This document shows, piece after piece, positions 9,513 to 18,300 of a stretch of 64,000 nt of DNA. This stretch comes from Planctomicrobium piriforme (GTDB lineage Bacteria; Planctomycetota; Planctomycetia; Planctomycetales; Planctomycetaceae). Under the pieces are notes generated by a model. The model searched no databases. It was given only the letters and a program-made list of their open reading frames with translations, and had not been told where the DNA came from. The stretch is from NCBI GenBank assembly GCA_945860955.1, contig CAMATH010000021.1:1-64000 (forward strand), written 5' to 3'. The position numbers and the translations under genes were made by a program. The first letter of the stretch is position 1. Every line of letters begins with the position of its first letter.

Positions 9513-10116
9513 GTCGTTGTGTATCTGCTTCCAGACGATGGAATCGAGTCGAATTCAATGCCCCCAGTGTATCGTACCGCCTCACCGCGACCAACCGCTA
9601 TTTCGCGACTTCAGATAGATAATTCGGTCGACTGCCCAGATTCCCGTCGCTGGAATTTAGCCGGCATGTGTGATTCGAGGTGGGCAGCGTGGATTTTCGA
9701 TTCCACGCGGCCGAAAACGCGGCATTGCACTTGAGCCGGATGGGGGCGTGGCAGAGCCGGTTGGCGGCTGGTATTGGCGACGGCCCCATCCACCTTGTGT
9801 GGATTGGTGAATCCGATCTTCGCTCTGCCTGCCACACACGACGCCGGTAACCAAGTCAACGGGCACCACCCGCGATGTCGTGGTGTTTGCGAGACATGAA
9901 TAAGTTTCGTGTTACTTGCGACGATTGGCGACTAATCGCGTAGCGATCCGGACGGGTTTCGTCTGACATCGACCTTGTCTGACAGAGCGAGGATCTCATT
10001 CACCAATCCACACGAGTTGGATGGGGTCTCGGAACCGTGGAACGATGAGAGGCGATGTATTGATCTTACCTCTTCACCACCGCACCGCATGTCGCGCTCA
10101 GCTACGAACGCCAGCG
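9513..10116. other. 604-bp intergenic region inside the C1 gene cluster
   Basis: No convincing gene is seen here. Several short minus-strand frames (60-82 residues) lack a family match or ribosome-binding site. The region holds a 7-bp-stem hairpin at 9687-9708 and a 44-bp imperfect inverted repeat pair listed separately. All other gaps in this minus-strand cluster are under about 170 bp, so this stretch may be an insertion, or a promoter and regulatory region for fhcB and fhcA. Confidence 0.6.
9784..10026. repeat. Imperfect 44-bp inverted repeat pair (arms 9784-9827 and 9983-10026)
   Basis: The left arm and the reverse complement of the right arm agree at about 39 of 44 positions, including an uninterrupted GTGTGGATTGGTGAAT core. 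The arms enclose 155 bp with no gene. The match stops abruptly on both sides. This arrangement suits a short non-autonomous mobile element or two copies of a dispersed repeat in opposite orientation. I see no target-site duplication that I can call with confidence. Confidence 0.7.
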
Positions 10117-10473
10117 TCAAACGGCCGGCGCCGGAATCCGCTCCATGGTTACGTCGATCCCTTTGCTGGTCGGCATGCCCGAGCCGTGCGTATCGCCTCC
10201 CATAAGTCGGCTCGAAATGTCTCCGTAGGCGATAAACAGCACACCGACGGGCAGTTCATCACCCTTGGCGGCGACAACGGCGACTTCCACCTGACCGAAA
10301 TCACTGGTGAGCCGAACCCGGTCTCCCTGCGCCAGCCCCAACCGCTTCATGTCTCCAGGTGCGACCTGCAACGAGTTGATCTCGCGCTGGTATTTCTCCA
10401 AAAATTTCCCCTCGCTGATGCCGCACCCCTGGTCACTGGTTCGGCCGGGAATGAGGATGAAGGTCTCGGGCAT
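10117..10473 (-). CDS. Formylmethanofuran dehydrogenase subunit D-like, molybdopterin dinucleotide-binding protein
   Basis: The 118-residue protein is a stand-alone molybdopterin dinucleotide-binding beta-barrel domain of the FwdD type. Signatures are FILIPGRTSDQG at the N-terminus, LGLAQGDRVRLTSDFGQVEV in the middle, and the GDTHGSGMPTSKGIDVT stretch near the end that contacts the cofactor in this fold. FwdD normally completes the metal-pterin pocket of FwdB, so its presence supports a redox-active FwdB here. It lies upstream of fhcB on the same strand, beyond the 604-bp gap, and 102 bp downstream of a small membrane protein gene. Confidence 0.85.
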   Translation of the reverse strand: MPETFILIPGRTSDQGCGISEGKFLEKYQREINSLQVAPGDMKRLGLAQGDRVRLTSDFGQVEVAVVAAKGDELPVGVLFIAYGDISSRLMGGDTHGSGMPTSKGIDVTMERIPAPAV

Positions 10474-10575
10474 GGGGACTCACAAGGGGGGAGAACAAAC
10501 AACAGTTTCGGCAGTCGCGCCGGGACAGCGGGTGTCGAGGGAGTGAATCCATCTTCACGGGAGGTGATTTCCGCG

Positions 10576-10884
10576 TCAATCGTCTGGATTACGGTCGGAC
10601 CGCTGAGAGTCGATCGTCTGCCGAATTCTCCAGAACTCAATCGCGACTGAGAGGAATACACAGATGCACGCTCCCTTGAGGAGCAGTAGCCAGAACGGAC
10701 GCCACCAGGCTCCGGTCTGTGATTCAATGACGTCGCTGATACTGAACACCAGGTACGCAGCCGACAGAATCGAATACAGCCGGCGACGACTTCCCGAACT
10801 TCGCAACGCGCGATAAGCGACCAGAACAGCAATGACCAGCCAAAGTGCCGCCTCGAGCAAATTCCCGGTGACGGTCAAATCCAT
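10576..10884 (-). CDS. Small membrane protein of unknown function in the aldehyde oxidoreductase operon
   Basis: The 102-residue protein has about three hydrophobic segments (roughly residues 8-26, 40-52 and 63-83), with charged termini and an Arg-rich loop (RALRSSGSRRRLYS). I recognise no family. Its ATG overlaps the end of the aldehyde oxidoreductase gene by 10 bp, so translational coupling is likely. It could be a membrane anchor or electron-transfer accessory for the soluble oxidoreductase, but nothing in the sequence shows cofactor-binding residues. Confidence 0.7.
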   Translation of the reverse strand: MDLTVTGNLLEAALWLVIAVLVAYRALRSSGSRRRLYSILSAAYLVFSISDVIESQTGAWWRPFWLLLLKGACICVFLSVAIEFWRIRQTIDSQRSDRNPDD

Positions 10885-12704
10885 CCTTCGGCACTCCAGC
10901 CCCGAGCCAGGTTGTACGCTCGAATCAGCCCGCCCAGGCTCTCTTTCGAAAGCGCGGCCCGGGGATCATCGGGGAGTGCCTGTCGAAGCATCCGGGGGGG
11001 CAGCGTGTCTTCGTCCGGCGTCCAACCCGCACGAATGTTGAAGCGTTTCTTGTTCGTGACGATACGCCCCGCGGTCTGCCGCAGTTCGTTGGCCGTCACT
11101 TCCCAGCCGGTGACCAGCCGCAAGATCTCCGCCGACTCGGAAAAAAAATCGGTAAACACGCCGCGCAGAAATTTGCAGAGAATCAACGAATCCATCAGCG
11201 CCGCCTTGTCTTCGGTTTCGACGGCCAGATGGGCCGACTCGGGACCGACATTGCAGCGATCGACCGCCGTCGAGAAATCGACTTCGTACGCCCCCGATCG
11301 ATTGTGGTCGGCACCGCGCGAACCGACGGCGAAACCGAGCGCCATCGTCTGCAAACCGCGCGGGTCGTAACCGGGAATCTCCAGCCCCTTCACCTGCGGG
11401 GCGAAATCGATCGAATCGTGACCAATCGCGTGCGCCATGCGTCGACTCCCCTGCGCCAGCAGTTGACCCAGTCTATCGCCAGTGGCAATCAAGTCGAGCG
11501 AGCGTAAGAGCGACGCTCCGTCGCCGAACTTTAACCACGGCTCATCTAGCAAGCCACGTTCGACGCATTCCATGGCGAACGCGATGGTGCCTCCCGCGCT
11601 GATCGTATCGAGTCCCAGGTCATCGCACAGCCGCGACGCCGCGAGGATCACTTCGGGGTCGTCGATGCCACACAGCGGGCCGAGGGCGAAGAGGTTTTCG
11701 TATTCGAGCCGGACCGAACCTGTGCCGTTCTGGAGTCCGTAGAGGTGTTCGCAGCCGATCGTACACGCCATGCAGGAGCTACGGGTCCGTTCCCGTGCGA
11801 CGCTGATCTGCTCGGGGGAAATCGCCTCCGCGCCTGCGAAACTCCCCTGCTGGAAATTGCGGGTGGGGAGAACATGCAGCCGATTGAACGTGAGGAGATT
11901 CGACGCGGTCCCCAATTCACGGTACTTGGCGGTCGCCGGCCCGAATGACTTTTCAGAGAACTTGCGGGCGAGTTCGACCAGAGCAGCCGGTTCCGCCCAG
12001 TGGGGACGAACACTCCCCCGGACGGCAATCGCCTTGATGTTCTTGGATCCCAGGACCGCGCCGCTTCCACCCCGTCCCGCGTGCCGACCGTCGTGCGAAA
12101 TCGTCGCGAACAACACCTGGCGTTCGCCTGCCAGCCCGACCGTCGCGGTCTGGAATTCGGAACCCAGGTTCTCCCGCAGGCGTCGTTCGGTCTCGCGGGT
12201 TGAAAGTCCGCGATACGCCTCGGCGGACTCCAGGCGGACGCCGCCCTCGTCGATCACCAGAATCGACAGCCGTGGTGCCCGACCCGTTAGAACAAGCGCG
12301 TCGTGTCCCGTCTTTTTACCAGCCAGGGCGAACCCGCTGCTGGCGAGAGAATCGTTGATCCGCCCCGTGAGGGGACTTTTGGAAACAACGGCGAATTTGG
12401 CGGAGGTCGTCAACGGGCTGCCGACGAGCGGGCTGAACACAAACGCGATAGAAGCGTCAGACGACAAGGGATCGCACTCAGCGGCCCCCGCGCGCAGCAA
12501 CAGTTCCACCCCGAGTCCACTCCCGCCGATTGTCGAGCGCAGCAGTGTTTCATCGAGTGCGACCTGTCCCGAGACGCCGGTTGTGAGGTCGATTCGAAGC
12601 AGGCAGCCGTGGTAACCGGGGAGAGAGGAGTTCATCAAGTGAATCGAATCGGTGGTGCGTTGTTGCGAAGGTGAAGTGGCGGGAACGGTTCGCGCTGAAA
12701 TCAT
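10875..12704 (-). CDS. aor: Aldehyde:ferredoxin oxidoreductase family protein (tungstopterin, [4Fe-4S])
   Basis: The 609-residue protein has the expected AOR length and order. The N-terminal domain carries LLRIDLTTG and GGSGLGVELL, then SGFALAGKKTGHDAL and GRGGSGAVLGSKNIKAI, which bind the bis-pyranopterin. The [4Fe-4S] ligands are Cys311, Cys314 and Cys318 in SSCMACTIGCEH, with Cys510 in LILCKF. The family oxidises aldehydes to acids and passes electrons to ferredoxin, usually with tungsten. Its ATG at 12704 overlaps the stop of the MoaD-like gene in an ATGA arrangement, which fixes the start. An internal Met24 is an alternative start that would remove an N-terminal tail not typical of the family. 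Position beside FwdB/D/A genes suggests shared tungsten or molybdenum cofactor supply or linked C1/aldehyde redox chemistry. Confidence 0.9.
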   Translation of the reverse strand: MISARTVPATSPSQQRTTDSIHLMNSSLPGYHGCLLRIDLTTGVSGQVALDETLLRSTIGGSGLGVELLLRAGAAECDPLSSDASIAFVFSPLVGSPLTTSAKFAVVSKSPLTGRINDSLASSGFALAGKKTGHDALVLTGRAPRLSILVIDEGGVRLESAEAYRGLSTRETERRLRENLGSEFQTATVGLAGERQVLFATISHDGRHAGRGGSGAVLGSKNIKAIAVRGSVRPHWAEPAALVELARKFSEKSFGPATAKYRELGTASNLLTFNRLHVLPTRNFQQGSFAGAEAISPEQISVARERTRSSCMACTIGCEHLYGLQNGTGSVRLEYENLFALGPLCGIDDPEVILAASRLCDDLGLDTISAGGTIAFAMECVERGLLDEPWLKFGDGASLLRSLDLIATGDRLGQLLAQGSRRMAHAIGHDSIDFAPQVKGLEIPGYDPRGLQTMALGFAVGSRGADHNRSGAYEVDFSTAVDRCNVGPESAHLAVETEDKAALMDSLILCKFLRGVFTDFFSESAEILRLVTGWEVTANELRQTAGRIVTNKKRFNIRAGWTPDEDTLPPRMLRQALPDDPRAALSKESLGGLIRAYNLARGWSAEGWI

Positions 12705-12964
12705 CCCCCCGCATCCAGGGGAAGCAACAACACGGTGTCTCCGTCGGCGAGGGGGGTGTCAGGCGCGGTCACAAAACGTTGGCCTCCCAAGTTCGCCAGA
12801 AACCCCGGCCGCAACGTCCGCCCCGCGATGCACGACTCGGCTAACGGGGGAAACTGCGCCGCGAGATCCGCCAGCACATCACCCAGACAGTCGCCGACCG
12901 CAGTCGTTCGAGCCACCCCCGCCCGCGCCCGGGCGATTCCAAACAACTCAACCACAACCTGCAT
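12701..12964 (-). CDS. MoaD/ThiS-like sulfur carrier protein
   Basis: The 87-residue protein is a ubiquitin-fold sulfur carrier. It begins MQVVVELFGIARARAG, has the central hydrophobic strand region, and ends with the LLPLDAGG tail whose terminal Gly-Gly is adenylated and thiocarboxylated. The open frame extends upstream, but the ATG at 12964 gives the usual family length. Such proteins supply dithiolene sulfur for molybdopterin or tungstopterin. MoaD-like genes are a common partner of AOR genes, and here the two overlap by 4 bp (ATGA). This makes cofactor assembly for the neighbouring oxidoreductase the most likely role. Confidence 0.85.
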   Translation of the reverse strand: MQVVVELFGIARARAGVARTTAVGDCLGDVLADLAAQFPPLAESCIAGRTLRPGFLANLGGQRFVTAPDTPLADGDTVLLLPLDAGG

Positions 12965-13126
12965 CGCCGCGCACCGCCTGAGACCTGAATCCGCCTCTCT
13001 GGTGTGGATGATAAGCGGTCCGCGGGAACGCCGAAAGGTACGACCGCCGAAAACCGCTGCGGGGTGTGTAGCTTTTGGGGTCCACGTCACCCGAGGCTCC
13101 GGGAGAAGTGGTGCCGTAATCCGTCG

Positions 13127-14350
13127 CTACGGAATTTGAGTCGCGTTTTCGAGAGGTTGAGAATTTGAAAACCGCTTCAGGTTACGATGGGTTTCCGTAT
13201 TGAATCGATCCTCAAACGTGTCCCGATTCGCGAACACGAATGTCAGTCCCAGCCAGGTGTAAGAGCGGATCGGCTCAAGGTTGTCGTAGAACTCAGGGGC
13301 CGCCCGCCGCAATGCCGGAAGTCGAAACCAGGGAATCCCAGCGAGGTCATGGTGTTCGACATGCAATCCCGCGTTGAAAGTTGTCAGATTCGTCAGCCAG
13401 CCGTATTGCGAAGCGGTGGGCTGATAATTCCGCCGACCATGAAAGTGGGAAATGCCCAGCACCCATCCCAGACAGTACGGATGGAGAAAACCGGTAAAGA
13501 ACACCTGACTGAGGAGCAGGTACAACAGCGGCTTCAACCCGCCAAACCACACCAGCGTTCCATACATCACGAAACTCAGCAATGGATAGATGACCGCCCA
13601 GCGAGTGATCTTTTCTTTGACATAACCCGACGCCAGATGTTCGTCGGCAAGGATCGAAAGTGTTGTATTGGTTGGCTCCAAACTCCCCCGGAACAGCGAA
13701 GTCCAGACATAAAACAGCAGTCCGACGAGGCTGCGAACCAACTGCATCACCGCCATCACCAGCGCGTAGGGAAAAAAGAGGGGTGATCTCTGACGAGTGG
13801 CGAGAAAGAAAGAACGGCGGCGTGTGATGAAATCCTTGGTTGCACTCATGTCATTGTGGTGAACAATGTGTTCGGTCCACCAAGTGTGATGCGCTGATAG
13901 AAACATGGGGATCGATGTGACGGTGAACAGGTAGCGATTCCAGAATCGCGACTTGAAAACCAGGCAGTGGTCGCACTCGTGTGCGAGTTGGAACAGTGTG
14001 ATATTGATGAGCGCGCCGACGCAGTACGACATCATCACCACTCCCCACCAAGGCGCTAGCGAGGCGGTCGCCGCCAATGCCACCTGGAGAGCGGCTGCAA
14101 GCAGGCACCACACCGCAGTTGACGGGGCATGTCCGAACAGTTCGCGGATCTCGGGATGGGCCGCGAGAATCTGCCGCGCTCGTTCCCGATGCCAGACAGC
14201 ATCCGGCTTCTCGTTGTCGAGAACCCGGTCGCAAATATCGACCTCAAACCCCGGAAAAACTGGAGCGGCACTTCCGACCATCCCCAGTTTCCAGCCCCAT
14301 TGAAATCCCCCGAGTGGAGTAACGGCCTTCTCGGCTTGGGTGGTCGCCAT
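13127..14350 (-). CDS. Membrane fatty acid desaturase, sphingolipid delta-4 desaturase-like
   Basis: The 407-residue protein has the membrane di-iron desaturase layout: two hydrophobic hairpins and three His boxes, HECDH (residues 124-128), HIVHH (161-165) and a late HVEHHD (near 335). The late box followed by PALRRAAPEFYDNL resembles the dihydroceramide (sphingolipid) delta-4 desaturase branch more than acyl-CoA delta-9 enzymes, which is unusual for bacteria. The lipid substrate is not provable from sequence. The gene is the first of the minus-strand run, 162 bp upstream of the MoaD-like gene; whether they share a transcript is unclear. The start ATG at 14350 follows a GGATCC-type purine stretch. 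Confidence 0.85.
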   Translation of the reverse strand: MATTQAEKAVTPLGGFQWGWKLGMVGSAAPVFPGFEVDICDRVLDNEKPDAVWHRERARQILAAHPEIRELFGHAPSTAVWCLLAAALQVALAATASLAPWWGVVMMSYCVGALINITLFQLAHECDHCLVFKSRFWNRYLFTVTSIPMFLSAHHTWWTEHIVHHNDMSATKDFITRRRSFFLATRQRSPLFFPYALVMAVMQLVRSLVGLLFYVWTSLFRGSLEPTNTTLSILADEHLASGYVKEKITRWAVIYPLLSFVMYGTLVWFGGLKPLLYLLLSQVFFTGFLHPYCLGWVLGISHFHGRRNYQPTASQYGWLTNLTTFNAGLHVEHHDLAGIPWFRLPALRRAAPEFYDNLEPIRSYTWLGLTFVFANRDTFEDRFNTETHRNLKRFSNSQPLENATQIP

Positions 14351-14640
14351 TTGGGATCCTTTCGGATTCGTCGAGTCGTCGTGGAATCATCGCGTCAACT
14401 CAACCGGGCGATGTGCAGCATGGAGTGTAGGTTAAGTCAAGTGGATTGCCCAGTGCGTTCCCAGCGGGGCACGACGTGCTGACGTGCCGAAACGGGTGTG
14501 ACGGGAATGCACCGCCCCCTCGGCAAGCGGTCGCAATAACGCGGGAAATGAAGAGGATGAACAGGATTCCCTCTTTATGAATACCGCGAGATCGCGCGAC
14601 TCCGCAGGAGCGTCGTCGCGACATGTGGCGGACGGCGTTC
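14351..14640. other. Intergenic stretch with a short copy of the ATCCTCTTCATCC-type repeat
   Basis: No gene is supported. Positions 14547-14567 carry a 20-nt match to one arm of the dispersed repeat seen near 24.6-24.8 kb and 27.0 kb. The remainder should include the promoter of the desaturase gene. Confidence 0.5.
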
Positions 14641-15108
14641 CTACGACTCCGCGTCGCTGAACGACTTTGGAGGAGAATGGTCTCCAAGCGTCGCTTCTCG
14701 GGACGCAAGTTCCGGATCAAACCACACACCTTCGTAGCCCGGCCCAATCAGAAACCTCCAGCCAGTGGGAAGCTGAAGGTATTGGACAACCGCCGGACAC
14801 CACGCAGTGAGATGCTCGACATGTAAAGGAACAAAAAACTCCGGATCCTCGGAGAATTCGCAACCACCCCACAAGTACCAGCCCGACACGTCGCCTTCAG
14901 CCTTCACCCGCAGGCCGTTGATCGGCTGGATTCCCGTTTGAACACTCCTTGAGATTCCAACTTTCGAATGGGAATCGCATGGCAGCGGGGTTGCCCCAAA
15001 GCGGAGGCACATTGCCAGTTGCTCGCGCTGAGCTGTGTGGTCCACGTCACTGTCCGAAAACTGGGACCATTCGGTGCGATTGCGGTAAACGCCCCCCGGA
15101 GTGAACAA
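14641..15108 (-). CDS. Putative immunity-type protein (WYLWGG / GWRFLI family)
   Basis: The conserved-looking core is in the second half: SGWYLWGGCEFSEDPEFF, VPLHVEHL and GWRFLIGPGYEGVWFDPEL. This pattern occurs in small cytoplasmic proteins that I associate with polymorphic-toxin immunity families of the Imm33 type; the assignment is from memory of the motif and is tentative. The first codon of this frame is a TTG at 15108, with a stop 18 bp further upstream; a GTG at 15045 is a possible internal start. The N-terminus is therefore uncertain and the gene may be shortened. It stands alone, with no cognate toxin next to it. Confidence 0.5.
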   Translation of the reverse strand: MFTPGGVYRNRTEWSQFSDSDVDHTAQREQLAMCLRFGATPLPCDSHSKVGISRSVQTGIQPINGLRVKAEGDVSGWYLWGGCEFSEDPEFFVPLHVEHLTAWCPAVVQYLQLPTGWRFLIGPGYEGVWFDPELASREATLGDHSPPKSFSDAES

Positions 15109-15307
15109 ATCCGAGGCGCTGCGTCACTCGGCCGGATTCTGGTGAACTTGGTGACATTCCGCAAGAGATTCCACGGTCCACCTGGTTGATGCGTTCCCAG
15201 AAATCGTTTTTCACCGCGTGACATACGCCTGCCACTCTCGCCTGTATCATGTAGGTGATTTCCGATGCCGATCCCCGGTGTCGACGAGAGGCGTGTGAGG
15301 GACGGTC

Positions 15308-18300
15308 ATGAACGAAGTTGTGATTCTGGTGGTTTTGGGTCTGCTACTCCTGGCAGTGATTGTTTTCGTGCCGATTCTGGTGATCACGCTGTGGAGCCGG
15401 GTCAGCACGTTGGAAGGGAAACTCCGCCGACTGGAAACCCGTCTGGACGAGCAGTCGCGACGACTGGCGACCCGGGAGGTCGCAGTTCGCAGTCCAGCGG
15501 TCCCTCCGGTCCAACGTCCTGTTTCAGTGCCAACCACCCGACAGACGGAAGAAGCCGCTGTTCCCGCGATCCCCTCGGTCCCCCTCGATCCCGTTGTTCC
15601 GGTTGCTGCTATAGCGTCGAAAACCGCGGCGGACGAGGAGAGCGGGATCTGGATCGAGGAACTCGAGTCGGACCCCGTTTCGCCGACTCTCGCCCCGGAC
15701 TCAGAAAAGTCGGCCGACGGCGCGGGAAATCGCCGCAAACAGGCGGCGGCGAAACCAGAGCCAGCCACACCGAAATTGTCGCTGGAGGAATTGCTCGCGG
15801 GTAAATGGCTGACGTGGGTCGGGGCGATCGCGGTGGTGATTGGTGCCGGCTTCGCGTTCAAGTACGCGATCGACCAGCAATATCTCGGACCGGCAGGTCG
15901 CGTGATGCTCGGTCTGCTGGCCGGCATGGTGTGCCTGGTGGGGGGCGCTTCGGGCATCTCCCGCGATTACCGCGCGGTGGGACAGGGGCTGGTCGGGACC
16001 GCGCTGGGGATCCTGTATATGGCGCTCTACGCCGCCGCCCAGTGGTATCAACTGATCACTCTGGACGTGGCGTTTGGCGGAATGACTGTCGTCACCGCGA
16101 CGGGATTGGCGATATCCACCCTCTTCCGGGCAGAACCGGTGGCGATTCTGGGGCTGCTGGGTGGCTTCATGACCCCGCTGATGCTCAGTACTGGAGCCGA
16201 CGCCCCCTGGGTGTTCTTCCCGTACCTGTTGATGCTGGATGTCGGCGTGCTGGGGATCGCCCTCTTTCGGCGGTTTCAATTCGTTTCCCTTGTCGCCCTC
16301 GCGGGGACGGTGCTGATGTGGCTGGGCTGGCTCGAACGGCACTACGCCCCCGAGAAGTTCACCCTGGCGCTGGGATTCATGAGCCTGTTCTTCGTCGTGT
16401 TCGCGTTGATGGGAGTGGTGCGTAACATCCTGCGGAAAGAAGCGCTCACACCGCTCGATTTGATTGTGTTGCTGGCAACCCCGGTCTTTTACTTCGCCGG
16501 CCTGTACGGCATCACCTACAAGGACTACTCCGCCTGGCAGGGACTTTTGGCCGTGGGGATGGGGGCGATCTATCTGGGACTGGCGGCGGTTGCATTAAGA
16601 CGCACACCTCAAGTGTCCCCGCAGGGAGTCACCCCGAGTTCCCGGGGTGCGGTGCTGGCACTCGGCGGAATCGCGGCGTCATTCCTGACCGTGGCGATTC
16701 CCCTGCAATTGACCGGACACTGGATCGCCATCGCGTGGGCGGCCGAAGCGGTGCTGTTGGTGGAAATGGGATTGTACATCCGCGAACGAAAATTACGGGC
16801 TGCCGGATTCGGATTACTGATTGTCGTCCAGCTCATTCTCGCGAGCTACACCGTCGAGACCCTCGACCATCCCGGTCGCTTCAGCACGCGTTTCCTCCGC
16901 GATCCCGTGGTCGACACCGTCGGCCTTCCGACACAGTCCGCACTCGAGGTTGACCCAAGCTGGACCGATGTGTTCAACGGCCGGTCGCTCAGTTTTCTGA
17001 CGAGCGCGCTCGCGATGGGTGTGCTGGCGTGGGAATACAAACGGCGGTTGACGAGTGGGTGGTTTGATCTGGATCCCCACGCGCCAACGGCTTCCGCAGC
17101 GTCACAGTCCACGGATCTCGACGCACGTCCTGCGACCGTACCTTCAGTGTCGAAGACGGTCCCAAAACGACGCGAAACCACGTCGCCCAGCCGGTCGTAC
17201 GAAGCGATGATCGCCAGTCTGGTGTTGTTGGGGGGAGTCCCCGTCACGCTTTTGGTGATGCTGGTCGTCGAAACCGTTTCGTTCGGGTACCAGCGACAGT
17301 GGATTGGCGCGTCGTTTGGAAGTTGTTTCACCGTCTGGACGGCAGGATGTGCGGCGGCGATCACGTTCCTGGCGCGAGACCGCTCGTCGCGACCGCTCAA
17401 ATGGCTGGCCGCCGGTGCCTACGCGGTGTTGGCCCTGCTGGTCGCGATCAGCCTGTTTGATACGCTCGATCGTTCCAACCCGTTCCGTTATTCCTACACG
17501 ATGAATGATAGTCTTGTGGTCGCCGATTCCCCGTGGCTGACTCCGTTGTTCAATCCGCGCGGAGTGGGCCTGCTGACGGCGATCGCCTCGGCCGCCTGGG
17601 CCGCGATCGTCTTGCGAAACATCGGCCGGGCCGAGTCCGAATCGGCCATAGGAGCGGACCATTCGGAAGGAGAAACCAACACATCGAATACACTGTTGTC
17701 GCAGGTCAACCTGCTGGTAACACTGGCCCACCTCACCGGACTGGTGCTGGTGACGACCGAAGTCTACTCTCAGGGAACACTCCGCGACTGGGGAACGGGG
17801 CGCAGTCTGGGGATCACACTGGTGTGGAGTCTGTATGCGATCTTCACTCTTGGTTTTGGAATCTACATGCGGTCGTCCGCCATCCGCGTGCTGGGGTTGG
17901 GACTGTTTGTCCTCACCACAGCCAAAGTCTTCCTCTTTGATGTCTGGCATCTCAGTACCATGATTCGCACGTTCGCCTTCATCGGCTTGGGAGTCTCACT
18001 GATGCTGGTGGGGTTCCTGTACCGTCGCTTCCGCGATCGGATCCGGGAGTGGATGGCCCCCAGCCTCCTCATGATCGCCCTGGGACTCGCGTTCTCTGGA
18101 GCGACCGCAAGCGCCGCCGATGGACCCAGCGAGCTGGCGCGGGCGCTGTCGCATCGGATGGAGATCCTGCAGCTTGAGAACGCCGATGGAAATTCACCGC
18201 GACTGGCGAGAGTTTCCGTCCCGCCAGAATTCTATTCCACAGCCCGGCATGACCTGGCGGATCTACGGATTCTGGCGGGAGACGGTTCCGCCCCCCTGCG

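Noticed and set aside
15047-15250. Upstream part of the immunity-type gene in another frame
   Set aside because: A frameshifted longer gene was considered, but the upstream frame has no family pattern that I can match to the downstream motif.
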